This document shows, one piece after another, positions 1 to 11,478 of a DNA stretch of 64,000 nucleotides (within the stretch, counting starts at the first letter, position 1; each line of letters opens with the position of its first letter). The position numbers and the translations under genes are program-made. This DNA comes from Anagrus nilaparvatae. Its lineage: Eukaryota; Arthropoda; Insecta; Hymenoptera; Mymaridae. The notes under the pieces are model-generated. The model made no database searches, was not told the origin of the DNA, and was given only the letters and a program-made list of their open reading frames with translations. Location: assembly GCA_022575985.1 (NCBI GenBank), contig JAKSXM010000247.1, forward strand, positions 7,215,501 to 7,279,500. Reading direction: 5' to 3'.

Positions 1-123
1 AAACTTCAAAAACGTTGTATATACGCATATATTAATATTATTATTATTATTATTATACATACAAAAAATAGGCCGCTTCTCTTTATCCTATATTATTATG
101 TCCATTCGTATACCTAATTATAT

Positions 124-248
124 ATTAATACACAAGAGATAGAATGTACGTCATTATTCGACGCTTATTTATATAGAGCCGGCCTTTAAAAAACTCTATA
201 TAAATAAGTGTCGGATGATGGGGTACATTCTGTCTCGTGTGTATTAAT
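124..248. mobile_element. Near-perfect hairpin MITE
   Basis: Two arms of about 55 bp (124-178 and 194-248) are inverted copies with few mismatches. Both outer ends read ATTAATACAC. Only about 15 bp separates them, so the transcript would fold into one long hairpin. There is no coding capacity. Superfamily is not clear because no convincing target duplication is visible. Confidence 0.8.
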
Positions 249-254
249 GTTTTT

Positions 255-633
255 TATCCACTTTTAGCCTTGGAAAATATGCAAAATGCACCTGCATGCT
301 GGAAGAACTAAAATTTTTAAAGTACTTTACATGGAAGCTAGACTCCCTTGGAAAACATATAGTATAAGCACCTGCCATCTAGCGGTTATATGTCGAACGC
401 AACGAACAGTGGTTAGAAAAACTAGTATACGTCAAGTTGTATGCTAACTATGGCTTATTCAAGAGATGGAATAATAGAGATATTATTTTGCAGTTTCGAT
501 AAGCAATAGTTATACACATATTTTGTATAAATCGACACACGCAGACATACGCATGAAAGTGCTTTAATAATTTTAGTTATTCCAGCATAGTATAGGTGCA
601 TTTAATGTATGCTTTCCAGGGCTAAAGTGGATA
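255..633. mobile_element. Inverted-repeat element (MITE-like)
   Basis: The left end begins TATCCACTTTTAGCC and the right end finishes GGCTAAAGTGGATA. The inverted match runs for roughly 40 bp and includes the paired GCACCT. The 300-bp interior is non-coding. It lies a few bases from the preceding hairpin MITE. An ATAGGCCGCTT direct repeat (near 71 and 673) flanks this cluster. Confidence 0.6.
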
Positions 634-1176
634 ATACTATATACTATTATACCTTCTTATTTGGAGAGAGATAGGCCGCTTTTTTATTTTATATATTTAT
701 AACACATATACCGCATGTGACAATCTCGTTGTATGGTGATTATAAATTTATATAAAAGTTTTCTTATTTTTATTCTGTATATTTTCTATATATAAAATTT
801 AATAACAAAAATAAATGAAAAATAATAATATTAATAATAATATTAAAATAAATAAAAAAAAAACAACTGAAGAAAAACGGTTGTATACATAGTTGTATAT
901 AATTATAAACTCATTGTCATGGATATTATGAGAAAAAAAAGAGAGAATGAAAAACACGAGTAGTGGTAGTATCAAGAATATAATATTACGTATATATATT
1001 TTTTGGTAGGATATATCTTGCGCATGGCAACTGCTACTCTTTCTTCTCTTTATCTCCTGTTCGTTTTTATAGTATATACTAAACGATTCGTAAAGCCCTC
1101 TGATTAACTTATGTTACAAAAAAAAAATAATAATAATAATATTACGTGTCGTTCCATCGTGTCATTTTTAGAAATA
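634..1176. other. AT-rich spacer, nothing recognised
   Basis: Low-complexity AT-rich sequence with short A and AAT runs (for example 820-860 and 1120-1142). No reading frame, repeat family or RNA gene was recognised. Confidence 0.5.
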
Positions 1177-1479
1177 TTTTTTTTTTTTTATTAGATTTAT
1201 TTATTGTATAAATATTATACAAAAATTGAGATTACATATGATTTAGCATAATTACATTGCAAATGAAGTTTAATTATATAAAAAGATAAAAAAATTTTTA
1301 ATGAAAAACATAAATATATAAAAAGTAAGAATAAAAATAACTGAAAAAACATAATAATATAATATATAAATTCAAAATAAAAATATAATAAGTATTCAAT
1401 CTGTAGTGTTGGTAAGTGTAAGGATGAGTAAAAGGAGGAAACAGTTTATAAATAATTTCTTAAAAAATTATGAAGGAAG

Positions 1480-1758
1480 TTAAAGATGGGGGGACAACGA
1501 AGGAATACCCGATTCTCGTGAATCAATTTCTAGTAAGAATTTGTGTAAATTTGCTTTAAAGGAGCTAATTGAGGACGAGAATCGAATATTTTCGGGAATT
1601 GAATTCCAAAAGGAAATCATATAAACGAGGGAAGAATTACTGTAAAAAGGATTTTTCGTGAGATCAACTTTTAGATGGGGCCTGTTTTTTGGACGCAACT
1701 CTCTTATCGCATTAAGTAGGTTTACCATTTTGAAGTATGTTGTAAATATATGAAGCAC
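1480..1758 (-). pseudogene. C-terminal part of non-LTR ORF2, frameshifted
   Basis: This frame holds the C-terminal tail of the reverse transcriptase polyprotein of the element above. The visible signature is the tail motif SFWNSIPENIR followed by SSFKANLHKFLLE, typical of the ends of Jockey/CR1-like ORF2 proteins. It overlaps the end of the main RT frame (which stops at 1712) in another frame, so a frameshift near 1712-1758 separates them. The frame ends at a stop at 1480. About 290 bp of AT-rich 3' UTR follows to the A tail. There is no separate function; it is the broken end of ORF2. Confidence 0.8.
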
Positions 1759-2705
1759 AAAGATATTTAGCCCTTAATTTAACTTTTAGCCAACCTAGAC
1801 TTATCCTAGCAGGAGAGGTCCTAAGAGGATATTTAATATCACAGACATATCGAACTGCCGCGTTTTGCAATTTTTGTAACCTCACATATTGATGTTCAGG
1901 AAGATTACCTATGGGAAACATACAATAGTCTAATAAGGGAAAGATAAAAGCAGAAACTAACTGCTTACGAAGGTTTTTTGTAATTAAATTTTTAAAATAC
2001 CTGAATTTATAAAGGGAATAATTTACTGTTTTGACAACATGATTAATGTGAGTACTCCATTTCATGTCTGAATCGAAGAAAATGCCAAGATTGTTAACTA
2101 CTTTAGAGAGTTTTATATTTACACCACCAAAATAAAATGAATTATCAGCGTTATAAAAATCATTTACATTTCTCCCAAAAAGAATTATTTTAGTTTTATC
2201 TTTGTTTATAACAAAATTGTTTAAAGAGGACCAGGCTTCTATTTCCTTAATATCATTTTGTAATAGAGAAATACCAAGATCAAAATCCTTATAGGGAGTT
2301 TGAATATAAATTTGAAGATCGTCAGCATAAAAAAGCCTTTTAGAATACACAATTTTAGTACCTAAGTCGTTTAAATATATTAGGAAAAGAAGTGGGCCCA
2401 ACACCGAACCCTGTGGAACTCCACTTATAATTTTTTTTATGGAGGAGGCCTTATCATCATAAATCACTGATTGAGTTCTATCAGAGAGATACTCAGAGAA
2501 CCAGCCTATAGCACTATCAGAGAAGCCAAAAACTGAGAGCTTCTTTAAGAGGATTTCATGAGAGACCCTATCAAAAGCTTTTGACAAGTCAATCATGACT
2601 AAAATGGTTATTAGATCCAAATGATGGCCACGACAAATATCATCAGTAAGGTTGGTCAAAGTGGTCTGAGTGCTGTGAAATTTCTGAAATCCTGATTGAA
2701 AACTA
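1712..2705 (-). pseudogene. Reverse transcriptase domain, Jockey-like ORF2
   Basis: The frame encodes the palm and thumb of a non-LTR reverse transcriptase, which would copy the element's RNA at a nicked target. Visible motifs in order are DLSKAFDRV (catalytic Asp), SGVPQGSVLGPLLFLIYLND (motif B region) and FYADD (catalytic YADD-type pair). Next come the INKDKTK region and the LGIFFDSDMKW motif. The open frame covers about 315 residues. Upstream, still in frame, are HKQIFDYLNQLNLLDSFQSG and a Q-T-LTNLTDDI stretch back to about 2780. The N-terminal RT fingers are deleted, so the protein could not work. The sequence fits the Jockey/CR1 group better than R1. Confidence 0.9.
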
Positions 2706-2788
2706 TCTAACAGATTTAGTTGGTTTAAATAGTCAAAAATTTGCTTATGCAGAATTTTTTCAAAAATTTTAGATATTTCTTTATTTCC

Positions 2789-3358
2789 TTATATTTCTTT
2801 CCAAAGTGTATCTGATGAGCATTTTGTATTTAGCTTCTCAGAATAAAATTTGATTTTTTCGTCTGTGATTTTTTGATTTAACTTCTCTTTTTGAATTTTA
2901 TATCGATCGTAACATTCCTCTCTACGGCTTCTATAGTATTTACGATAAAGTTTATTTAGTTCCTTCAACTCAGACTTTAATTCAGACGTAAGCCACGGTA
3001 GGGATTTATTATTTAAAGTAAATTCTTTGTAGGGAGCTAACACATCAAAGACTGAAGTAATACTTTTAGCAGTGTTTTCCCAAATTAGATCTATATCGGA
3101 ACTTTTAAAGGCAAATGCCCAATCGAATGCAAGTAATCTTAGCGTAAATTCATCTTGTGAAATACTATCTATATTCCTGTATCTTATTTGGGCTAGTGGA
3201 GTTTTTGGAACGAAGATGTCTAAAGTAACGTCAGTTAGAAAATGATTATTAATAAAAGGATGTTTTCCAAAAGATATGACACGATCATTTTCATCGACAA
3301 TACAAAGGTCGATGAAAGAGTAGTGCTGGGGATTTACTCCCCTGCATGGCAAAAGCAT
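2789..3358 (-). pseudogene. End of endonuclease plus EN-RT linker, Jockey-like ORF2
   Basis: The frame begins in the last part of the APE-type endonuclease. SFIDLCIVDENDRVISFGK followed by TDV corresponds to the end of the fold where SDH normally occurs. It then runs through the charged linker rich in Lys, Glu and Tyr that precedes the RT. It ends in frame with LWKEI next to the internal deletion at about 2787. The endonuclease core, with its catalytic Glu, Asn and Asp residues, is missing, consistent with 5' truncation during insertion. Assigned from linker style and direct continuity with the RT frame. Confidence 0.75.
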
Positions 3359-3364
3359 TGAATG

Positions 3365-3907
3365 TATGGGACCGTGTAAACGTCGAATAGCATGGAAGTA
3401 TATGGCGGGGGTGGGTCACGTGCGTATAGAAGGGAACCTTCAAAAAAAAATTTTAAATTATAAAAAATTTTTTTTTTAATATAATTTTTAAGAATACAGC
3501 AAAGTACATGTGTTTCAATTAATTCATCTAATATCATATAAAATTTATAAATTTACATTTTTGGAATAAATTACAATTCAATCAAGAAATGCTAAATTCG
3601 AGGTACAATTATAAAAGATATATAAAACCATAAATAATAAAATAGACTATAATAGAATAATTTTATTACTTTCTTTTTATAAATAAGTTCCACGAAAACA
3701 ATATTATATACATATGATAATTATATTTAGAAAATAATTTTTTTTATTTTATTAATTTAAAAAATATACTTAACAGAACTATAAAAACTATAATATTATA
3801 TGAGAAAAATTAAAAAAAAAAAGTTCATGGAGGGGGGTAATTTTATTTTATTTTTAATCAAATATTAAATATTAAAAAGAAATATGAAATACTTATTATT
3901 TATTAGA
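3365..3907. other. AT-rich spacer, nothing recognised
   Basis: AT-rich sequence with A and T runs. There is a short GC-richer patch near 3395-3425 containing CACGTG. No gene or repeat family was recognised. Confidence 0.4.
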
Positions 3908-3914
3908 TAATTAA

Positions 3915-4078
3915 CAGGCACGTAGCCAGGATTTTCGTTCGGGGGAGGGGGGCTTTAATGTAACATTTCCGTCTTTAAAATGCATTTTAACCCCACTTTT
4001 GAAAAAAATACATTAAAGAAAAAAATTTGGGTGGGGGGTAGGTTAAGCCCCCCAGCCCCCTCACTGGCTGCGTGCCTG
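3915..4078. mobile_element. hAT-type MITE with direct flank duplication
   Basis: A 164-bp element starts CAGGCACGTAGCCAG and ends CTGGCTGCGTGCCTG. G-rich and C-rich inner arms can pair. Both sides carry TAATTAA (3908-3914 and 4079-4085), which is close to the 8-bp duplication expected of hAT. CAGGCACGTAGCCAG-type ends are familiar from arthropod hAT elements. No coding sequence. Confidence 0.8.
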
Positions 4079-4085
4079 TAATTAA

Positions 4086-4985
4086 TTTACAAACACGTGG
4101 ATAAACAAGTAATCGTTGTTCATCTTGTTTTATTTTTAAGAAGTAAATAAATTAATTTTAAAAAGCTTGACCTCCCTATTGAATAAAGCTGTTATAAATT
4201 TTATAATAATGAATGAAGCCATGAAATTTAATTTGGTTTAAAATACTGCAAAATTTAAAAAGAAAAGTAATCACAGTAATTTCTCAAGAAAACTTGTAGA
4301 ATTTTCTTCAATTTTTTCGAAAATTTTTGAAAATTTCGAAACTCACAATTTTTCTTTTTTATGTGAGTAAACATAAAAATATTGTTTTTTACTTAGGATT
4401 TTCATTTTTGGATAGTCAAATCCTATATATATTAAAATGAAATGATTGAAAAATTTTATTATTTTCGGTTTTACTCAATATCCATTTATGAAGAATTGTA
4501 TGGACGAAAATACATGAAATTGGTTTTAAATTAATCCTTGAAGAAATACCCCCCACCGATTTTTTTATTTTTAAAAAATAATTAAATGATTTCGAGAAAT
4601 CAATCTCAGAAGTTAGTGATCAAAAAGGTAAAAAATTATATTTTTTTTTCACTAAAACTGTTTTTTCTCAGGATCTAAGAGATCTTTTGAGACAAACTCT
4701 AGTGCAAATTATCCCTTGGAAAAAATGATATCGATTTGACGTTTTCTTTTTTTTTAAATAGAGCTCACCGTTTCGAGTTACAACTGTTTAAAGCTAAGAA
4801 GTTGAAAATTTAGAAACGTAAAAAGTGGTAATTTTCATCACTTCATATTTTAAAATGGATTGTATCAAAATGTAAAAACCCAATTGCATTCTATTTAATA
4901 AACGATTTCCTAAAGGAACTTTGTTTGCTTTTTTATTTAATGCATTCATTGAAGAGAAATAGCAAAAAAACTATTTAGAACTAAT
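4086..4985. other. AT-rich spacer, nothing recognised
   Basis: About 900 bp of AT-rich sequence. No reading frame longer than background and no clear repeat or inverted repeat were seen. Confidence 0.4.
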
Positions 4986-4989
4986 TTTT

Positions 4990-5460
4990 TTTTTTAATTT
5001 TTTCATGCATAGGACAGCCGACATCTAAAATATTATTTTTTTTCGATTTTTTCATAACTAAGACTGCCGACATCTAAATTATTATTTTTTTTTCGATTTT
5101 TTCATAAATAAGACTGCCGACATCCAAATAATTCTTTTTTTATTTTTTCGTAACTAAAAATGCCGACATTTAAATTATTATTATTTTTTATATTCTCATA
5201 CATAGGACAGCCAACATCTAAAATTTTTTTTTTGGATTTTTTCATAATTAGGACAGCCGACATCTAAATTATTATTTTTTTTTTATTTTTTCATACTTAG
5301 GATAGCCGACATCTAAATTTTTTTTTTTTTTATTTTTTCATAACTAGGACAGCCAAAATCTAAAATATTTTTTTTTATTTTCTCATAACTAAAAATGCCG
5401 ACGTCTAAATTATTATTTTTTTTTTTCGATTTTTTCATAAATAAGACTGCTGACATCCAA
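4990..5460. repeat. 48-bp tandem array, about 10 copies
   Basis: The core GGACAGCCGACATCTAAA and variants recur near 5018, 5067, 5117, 5162, 5210, 5256, 5305, 5351, 5397 and 5448. The period is therefore 45-50 bp. Between cores lie T runs and a TTTTTTCATA segment. The array directly abuts the hairpin end of the next element at 5463, so it may have been the target of that insertion or part of a larger unit. Confidence 0.85.
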
Positions 5461-5585
5461 ATTATTGGTTCCTCATAGAGGAACCTTTGTGATAGGTGAA
5501 ATTTCGATTTTCGATATTTTGGCATATAAGCACGTTTTGAGGCCTCAGGAAGCTAAAAAACCGGTTTTTAAAAAAAGTCTCTCTC

Positions 5586-5642
5586 TGTGTGTGTGTGTGT
5601 GTGTGTGTGCATGTATTTATGTATGTATGTATGTATGTATGT
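5586..5642. repeat. (GT)n and (GTAT)n microsatellite
   Basis: About 12 GT units are followed after a short interruption by five to six GTAT units. It sits at the same place in the element as the (CA)n tract at 55028-55051. Confidence 0.95.
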
Positions 5643-5699
5643 CGCACTGTAACCGGTGATATTTCACAGCCAACACGACATTAAGACCTAATTTTTTTT

Positions 5700-7440
5700 T
5701 CAAAATTTTTTTCACCAAAAAAGCTCGAGGTACTTTTTGAAATTTGAAATTACAAAAATATTTCAATGCAATCATTGCATAAAAATATTTGAAATTCCAA
5801 CTTTTAAATAAAACAGGAGACTATTAGAAGAAAATTTAGAATGGCGTATAATTTCTCCTAAAGTCCAAAAAAAAATTTAAATGCAATCATTGCAAAAAAT
5901 ATTTTAAAAAAATTTTAAATGGCGTATAGTTTTGGCTAAAGTCAATAAAAAAATTTCAATGCTCTCATTGCATAAAAATATTTAAAATTATAACTTTTGT
6001 ATAAAACAGGAGACTATTAGAAAAAAATTTAGAATGGCATGTAATTTCTGCTAAAGTCAATAAAAAAATTTCAATGCTATCATTGCATAAAAATTGTTGA
6101 AATTACAAAAATATTTCAATGCAGTCATTGCATAAAAATATTTCAAGTTGCAACTTTTATATAAAACAGGAAACTAATCCAAAAAAATATAAATGGCGTA
6201 TAGTTTCTGCTAAAGTCAATAAAAATATGCCAATGCTATCATTGCATAAAAACATTTTAAATTACAACTTTTATATAAAATAGGTCCCTAATCGAAAAAA
6301 ATTTAGAATCGCGTATAGTTTCTGCTAAAGTCAATAAAAATTTTTCAATGCTATCATTGCAAAAGAATATTTGAAATTCCAACTTTTAAATAAAACAGGA
6401 TACTATTAGAAAAAAATATAAAATGATGTATAGTTTCTGCTAAAGTCAATAAAAATATTTCAATGCAATAATTGCAAAAGAATATTTGAAATTCCAACTT
6501 TTAAATAAAACAGGATACTATTAGAAAAAAATTTTAAATGATGTACAGTTTCAACTAAAATTAAAAAAAAAATTTAAATGCTATCATTGCAAAAAATATT
6601 TAAAATTACAAAAATATTTCAATGCAATCATTGCATAAAAATGTATGACTATTAAAAAAAATTTAGAATGGCGTATAGTTTCTGCTAAACTGAATAAAAA
6701 AATTTCAATGCTATCATTGCATGAAAATATTTGGAATTACAAATTTTCTATAAAACAGGAGACTATTTGAAAAAAATTTTAAATGGCGTATAGTTTCTGC
6801 TAAAGTCAATAAAAAAATTTCAATGCTATCATTGCATATAGATAATTGAAATTCCAACTTTTCTATAAAACAGGAGACTATTAGAAAAAAATTTTAAATG
6901 ATGTACAGTTTCAGCTAAAATCAAAAAAAAAATTTTAAGGCTATCATTGCAAAAAATATTTAAAATTACAAAAATATTTCAATTCAATCACTGCATAAAA
7001 ATGTATGACTATTAAAAAAAATTTAGAATGGCGTATAGTTTTTGCTAAAGTGAATAAAAAAATTTCAATGCTATCATTTCATGAAAATATTTGGAATTAT
7101 AAGTTTTCTATAAAACAGGAGACTATTAGAAAAAAATTTATAATGGCGTATAGTTTCTGCTAAAGTCAATAAAAAAATTTCAATGCTATTATTGCATAAA
7201 CATAATTGAAATTCCAACTTTTCTATAAAACAGGAGACTATTAGAAAAAGATTTTAAATGATGTACAGTTTCAGCCAAAATCAAAAAAAAATTTCAATGC
7301 TATCATTGCATAAAAATATTTAAAATTACAACTTTTCTATAAAACAGGAGACTATTAGAAAAAAATTTATAATGGCGTATAGTTTCTGCTAAAGCCAATA
7401 AAAATATTGTAATGCAATCATTGCATAAAAATATTTAAAA
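5700..7440. repeat. 115-bp satellite array with 360-bp higher-order repeat
   Basis: A landmark reading GGCGTATAGTTTCTGCTAAA recurs about 14 times. Spacing is mostly 115 bp (near 6311, 6425, 6540, 6670, 6785, 6900, 7030, 7145, 7260 and 7375), and looser before 6311. From 6540 onward spacings follow 130-115-115, so three monomers form a repeated 360-bp unit (6540-6900 and 6900-7260). Each monomer carries ATGCAATCATTGCAT or ATGCTATCATTGCAT, a near-palindrome. Confidence 0.9.
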
Positions 7441-8035
7441 TTAAGTAAATAAAAACAAAAAATAAATAAATAAATAACATTAATTTATAAAAATACTAGC
7501 ATAATATATTATGGATTTATATTTTTTTTCTTGATATTTATAAAAATAAAATTTTAAATTCACAAAGAAACCAATATTTTTTTTTTGGTTTTTTCAAGAC
7601 AAGCATATCATGTATCAAAAATTGTTTATATTTTCAATAAATATATCAAATATCAAAATACTATTTTTAATATTTCTGATAATTAAATAATCAAAAATGT
7701 ATACCAATTCATATACATTATCGCATCAGGATACACATAACAAAATATTTAGAACATAAAATTTTTAACTTTGAAATAAAAGAATACCGCTTGTTTTAAC
7801 TCTTAGAATACGACACTAATTTTTTATTTTATTGATATAATATTTATATTACAATTTTGCTAGAAATATTAATCAGATTATGATTAAATATTAAGTATCG
7901 TTCCTGTCTTTTTCACAATAATTTTAATTTTTAATATATGTATAAATGAAAATTAATAAAATATTTTTAGGTATAACGAAAAATTCGACAACTTCTATTT
8001 ACAAAGCATAGAAAATGTCGAGTTCAAAAACGCGC
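7441..8035. other. AT-rich spacer, nothing recognised
   Basis: Very AT-rich sequence with (AAAT)n-like patches near 7455-7480. No gene, RNA or repeat family was recognised. Confidence 0.4.
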
Positions 8036-8036
8036 G

Positions 8037-8546
8037 TCTGTATGCACCTCAATTTTCCCATTTAAATAACATTGGAATTTTGAATTATCAGTTTTCTAAT
8101 TTTTTACAAATCTAGCAAAATTTTTTGAAAAGCTGCTAATCGGTGGAAAGTATTGTTTAAATGTATAAAAAACGATACCCAATCTCAGTAACAAAAAAAA
8201 TATTTTTTAAGCGATTTTACCGGTAATAAACGTAAAAAAATGCTCCATTTAAAGTACATGAAGCCATGTTATTTCAATGGGAATTTTTTTACGTTTAACA
8301 TAATAACATGAAGCCATGTTATTTCAATGATGATTTTTTTTACGTTTATTATCGGTAAAATTGCTTAAAAAATATTTTTTTTGCTACTTGAGGTTGGGTA
8401 TCATTTTTTATATATTTAAATACTATTTTCCATCGATTAGTAGCTTTTCAAAACATTCTGCAAGCTTTGTAAAAAATTAGAAAACTGAAAAGTCAAAATA
8501 CCCATTTTATTTAAATGAGAAAATTAAGGTACTTACAGCACACCTT
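8037..8546. mobile_element. Foldback element, about 510 bp, arms about 240 bp
   Basis: The left arm from GCACCTCAATTTTCCCATTT pairs with the right arm ending AAATGAGAAAATTAAGGTAC. The central paired segments include the ACCGGTAATAAACGTAAA and TTTACGTTTATTATCGGT types. The loop is short and contains two direct copies of ACATGAAGCCATGTTATTTC (from about 8259 and 8307). The arms share blocks such as CCCATTTAAATAACAT and a CTTGAAGCTGGGGACTTTTT flank with the large foldback at 61902-63314, so the two belong to one family. Confidence 0.8.
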
Positions 8547-9853
8547 TTTGAAAAGTAAAAGCAAAATCCTTGAAGCTGGGGACTTTTTATAACCAAAAGT
8601 TCACGAAAAAACCCCGGGAGCAAAGTTTTTCTTCAAACTCCAATTTTAAGTCTACTCAAGTGTATTTGTATTTAATCTTTTATTTTTCTGGCCTAGGATC
8701 GTAATATACTATTTATAAACAAAAAAAAGTAATTTTCAAGTAAGTTTCTATAAAATTCAAGTATATTATACTAGCATATTCTCTCTATATGCTTTTTTAA
8801 TTATGACGGGATACCTATTACTTCTTTTTCTTACTCCTTTTTATTTTTCCTAAAATCCAGTTTACATGAAAAATATCTATTTGTTCAACAAGGGGAAAAA
8901 ATAGGATTTGGCTTTGAATGCAGTTGTATGCATGAGTGAGCGTAGCAAACGAGTGCAGACAGCATTGAAAGTAAAATTTCCTACATTTTTTCCCGTGTTC
9001 AACACATAGTTTTTCATTAAAAGCGAAAAAAAGATCGCCCGAAAGTAAAGTAGATATTTTTTGCAACGTGTAATGAAATATACATAATTTTTTTTTTACT
9101 ACTTAACATGGACAAAAAAACTGAAAAAAAAAATTAGAAAGGACATCGATATGACCCGTATTTTCTGGTAGTTTGAACCTTCAGAAAACCGAAAAAATCG
9201 TGAACAAGAAATCGGCGATAGGTGCCAAAAAGATTTTTCCACTTTTATGTTAAAAACTGCCTTTTTTCGTAACTGAGCTACCCGATTTTCGAAAATTTTT
9301 ATTTTACGGGTTTTTCACGGTATTTCAGGATTTTTTTTAAAAACAAGTTAAAAAAAGCTCAAAACTAATAGAAAAAAGGATTTAGCATTGGTTTTTAGCA
9401 ATATTTTGACATTTATAAGCTAGAAAACCTGTTTTTATTTTTTGCTTTTTTTCAAAATTGGTTTTATTACTTTTTCTTGCATCTTAGGCTGTTTTTAATC
9501 TATGTAAGAGTTAAAATGGTAAATATTGATAATTTTTAGCCCAAATTGATTGCTACATACCATTAAGATGCCCGAAAATAATTATTTTAATGCGCTACAA
9601 TGATAGAACCCCTAGAGTCCCAATTTTTTAATTTTTGTCAAAATGAAGTAATTCAGTGAAATTTTTGGTCAGGCGCCCCAAAAATAGTCTTACCGCGCCC
9701 TAAAATTTTTTTCAAATTAGCCCAAACCAACACATTCCACAATTGTTCATTTCTGGAGGATTTTTGTCCAAGTTTGCCCTTAATTTAGCCTTTATTCAAT
9801 GGTGTATAGTATATGTATATTAGAGTGGACCTAAAATTGCAGTTAAAAGTACA
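8547..9853. other. AT-rich spacer, nothing recognised
   Basis: 1.3 kb without a credible gene. Open frames here (for example minus 8818-9066) have no recognisable domain and a composition like their surroundings. No repeat family was identified. Confidence 0.4.
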
Positions 9854-10171
9854 CTAGCTGCGGGCGATGTAACTCCATTCTGGGTCACCAAAAAAAAATA
9901 AAAAAAAAATGGGTTAATTTAGATAACTTGCTCTCTGCGCTATCGTCGCCCTTTTTTTTAAATTTTGATTTAAAAATTTTTTATCGGATTTTAAAATTTT
10001 TGTTCGAAAAAATGGGCTTTTTTTTTGTTGAAAACTGAAGAAAATTTATCATTTTCAATAAAAAATGAAAAATCGGGAGCCGATGGCGCAGAGGAAATGT
10101 ATTAAGCTTTCAAAAAAAAAAAAAAAAATTTAAATCCATCGAGCAGTTTTTCTAAAATTTCGCCCGCAGTT
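9854..10171. mobile_element. Short inverted-repeat element
   Basis: CTGCGGGCGA at the left pairs with TCGCCCGCAG at the right. Inner segments CTCTCTGCGCTATCG (9931-9945) and CGATGGCGCAGAGGA also pair. The centre is A/T runs. There is no coding capacity. A shared motif containing AAACGCGTTT lies just outside at 10194-10203. Confidence 0.6.
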
Positions 10172-10810
10172 TTCAAAAAACCCGTTTTGAGATAAACGCG
10201 TTTAAAGTTTGTGGTTTGTATAGAGTGACCCCCGCGAAGCGATAAGAAAATATGAATAACTTTTTTTTTGGGGGGGGGGATTCAGACTTACAAATTTTTT
10301 TGGGCATTCTTAAAGAGTTAGTAAACACATTTATATAAAAAATAAAAATTGACAAAAAAATTTTCTTGACCCGGAACAGTCGCCTTAATATGAATTCTAC
10401 AATCCACTAATAATTTTTTATTTTTCTTTGGAATATAATCAAATAATTTAAAAAAAAAATTTATAATTTAAGGCGATTTAATCGGATCGTTAATAGTTCT
10501 ATAGATTCTGATTCTGAATGGTTCGTTAAAATAATAAAAATTTTAATATTGTATTTTTTAAAAGGAACAAAAATCGCAAAAAAAATATTTTTTTTCAAAT
10601 TCATCTTACATAAACTTTTATTACTTATTATGTAAAAAAGCTGTAGGATCAAACTTGTACACAAAAACAAAAAATCTAAATGAAAAATAAATACGAATAA
10701 TATCTATATTTTTTTGCCATATAATATTAAATAGTATGAAATGCTTTTGTATCCTTTTCTATTATTTTTTTTTTAAAGTTTTATGTGTCGTTCTTGCAGC
10801 GAGAATATAT

Positions 10811-10844
<34 letters not shown>

Positions 10845-11345
10845 CAGAGAATAGAATTTATTGGACAAATGATCTAAGAACGAGAATTCATTCATCTCTT
10901 AATAAATGTTTTGTATTTTTAAATTGAAGTCATAAAATAATTTTAAGAATCAAAATCGTAAAATTTATTGTGTTTATAATAAATAAAAAATTTTTACGGT
11001 TTTTTCTAAAAAATATTTGTGTATACAAATAGATCCTTACATAGCTGTACTTTTATAATCATATTATTATGTTAATTTGATAATAATTATAAAAACATTA
11101 AAATGAAATGTTAATACAGTTCAAAATCCTAATAAAAATTTCGAAAAGGTAATAAATAACTTCGCATATTTAATGGAAAAATTTATAATTCTATAATATT
11201 AAGAATACGCTGATTTTCATTATATGTTTTGAAAAAATATAAGAATTAAATTAAAAAATTTCCACCTCCCTGAGAGGGGAGGGCGTATGCCCCCTTTGCC
11301 CTCCGCTGGATCCACCGCTGCTTTAAGAGTATATTATTATGTTGT
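10172..11345. other. AT-rich spacer with a compound microsatellite
   Basis: The only structure seen is an (AC)n(AT)n tract at about 10811-10845 and a G run at 10269-10280. A GC-richer patch with paired GGGAGG- and CCCTCC-like stretches lies near 11265-11325. No gene was recognised. Confidence 0.45.
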
Positions 11346-11346
11346 A

Positions 11347-11478
11347 AAAATAAGGCTTTTCGGACTCTTCACGTGATAGGAAAAAATAGAATGTATTAGA
11401 TGGGGACTGTCCTCCGGTATCCTCGAGTATCCCATACTTAAAGCATTGTCACGTGATCAGTCCGAAAAGCCTTATTTT
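11347..11478. mobile_element. 132-bp MITE with CACGTG in each arm
   Basis: The left end AAAATAAGGCTTTTCGGACT pairs with the right end AGTCCGAAAAGCCTTATTTT. Further in, TCACGTGA occurs in both arms. The middle holds GGTATCCTCGAGTATCCC. Non-coding. No target duplication is evident. Confidence 0.8.

Larger units (their letters stand above)
1177..3360 (-). mobile_element. Truncated, internally deleted Jockey-like non-LTR retrotransposon
   Basis: A minus-strand element reads from the end of the endonuclease (near 3358) through reverse transcriptase to a 3' UTR. The UTR has AATAAA and an A tail, seen as the T run near 1178-1190. The 5' part (ORF1 and most of the endonuclease) is missing. At about 2787 the sequence jumps from the endonuclease-RT linker straight to the RT region reading KIFEKILHKQIFDYL. 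This loses roughly 100 residues, including the NYRPI-type motif. The copy is dead but its frames are still readable, which suggests moderate age. Confidence 0.85.
5463..7440 (-). mobile_element. Hairpin-ended, satellite-carrying element (HINE/Helentron-like?)
   Basis: Reading leftward, the element ends in the hairpin GGTTCCTC-ATA-GAGGAACC (5467-5485). Inward lies a segment containing AAGCACGTTTTGAGG, then a (GT)n/(GTAT)n microsatellite (5586-5642). Next is a block matching the reverse complement of 54930-55020 almost base for base. Inside that lies a 115-bp satellite. The same 3' module ends the element at 52987-55175. Tandem array plus microsatellite plus terminal hairpin resembles the non-autonomous Helentron relatives called HINE or DINE-1. 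That class assignment is inference; the shared module is seen directly. Confidence 0.6.

Noticed and set aside
4990..7440. CRISPR array
   Set aside because: Repeats are tandem with no unique spacers, and the genome is eukaryotic with satellite-like monomers.
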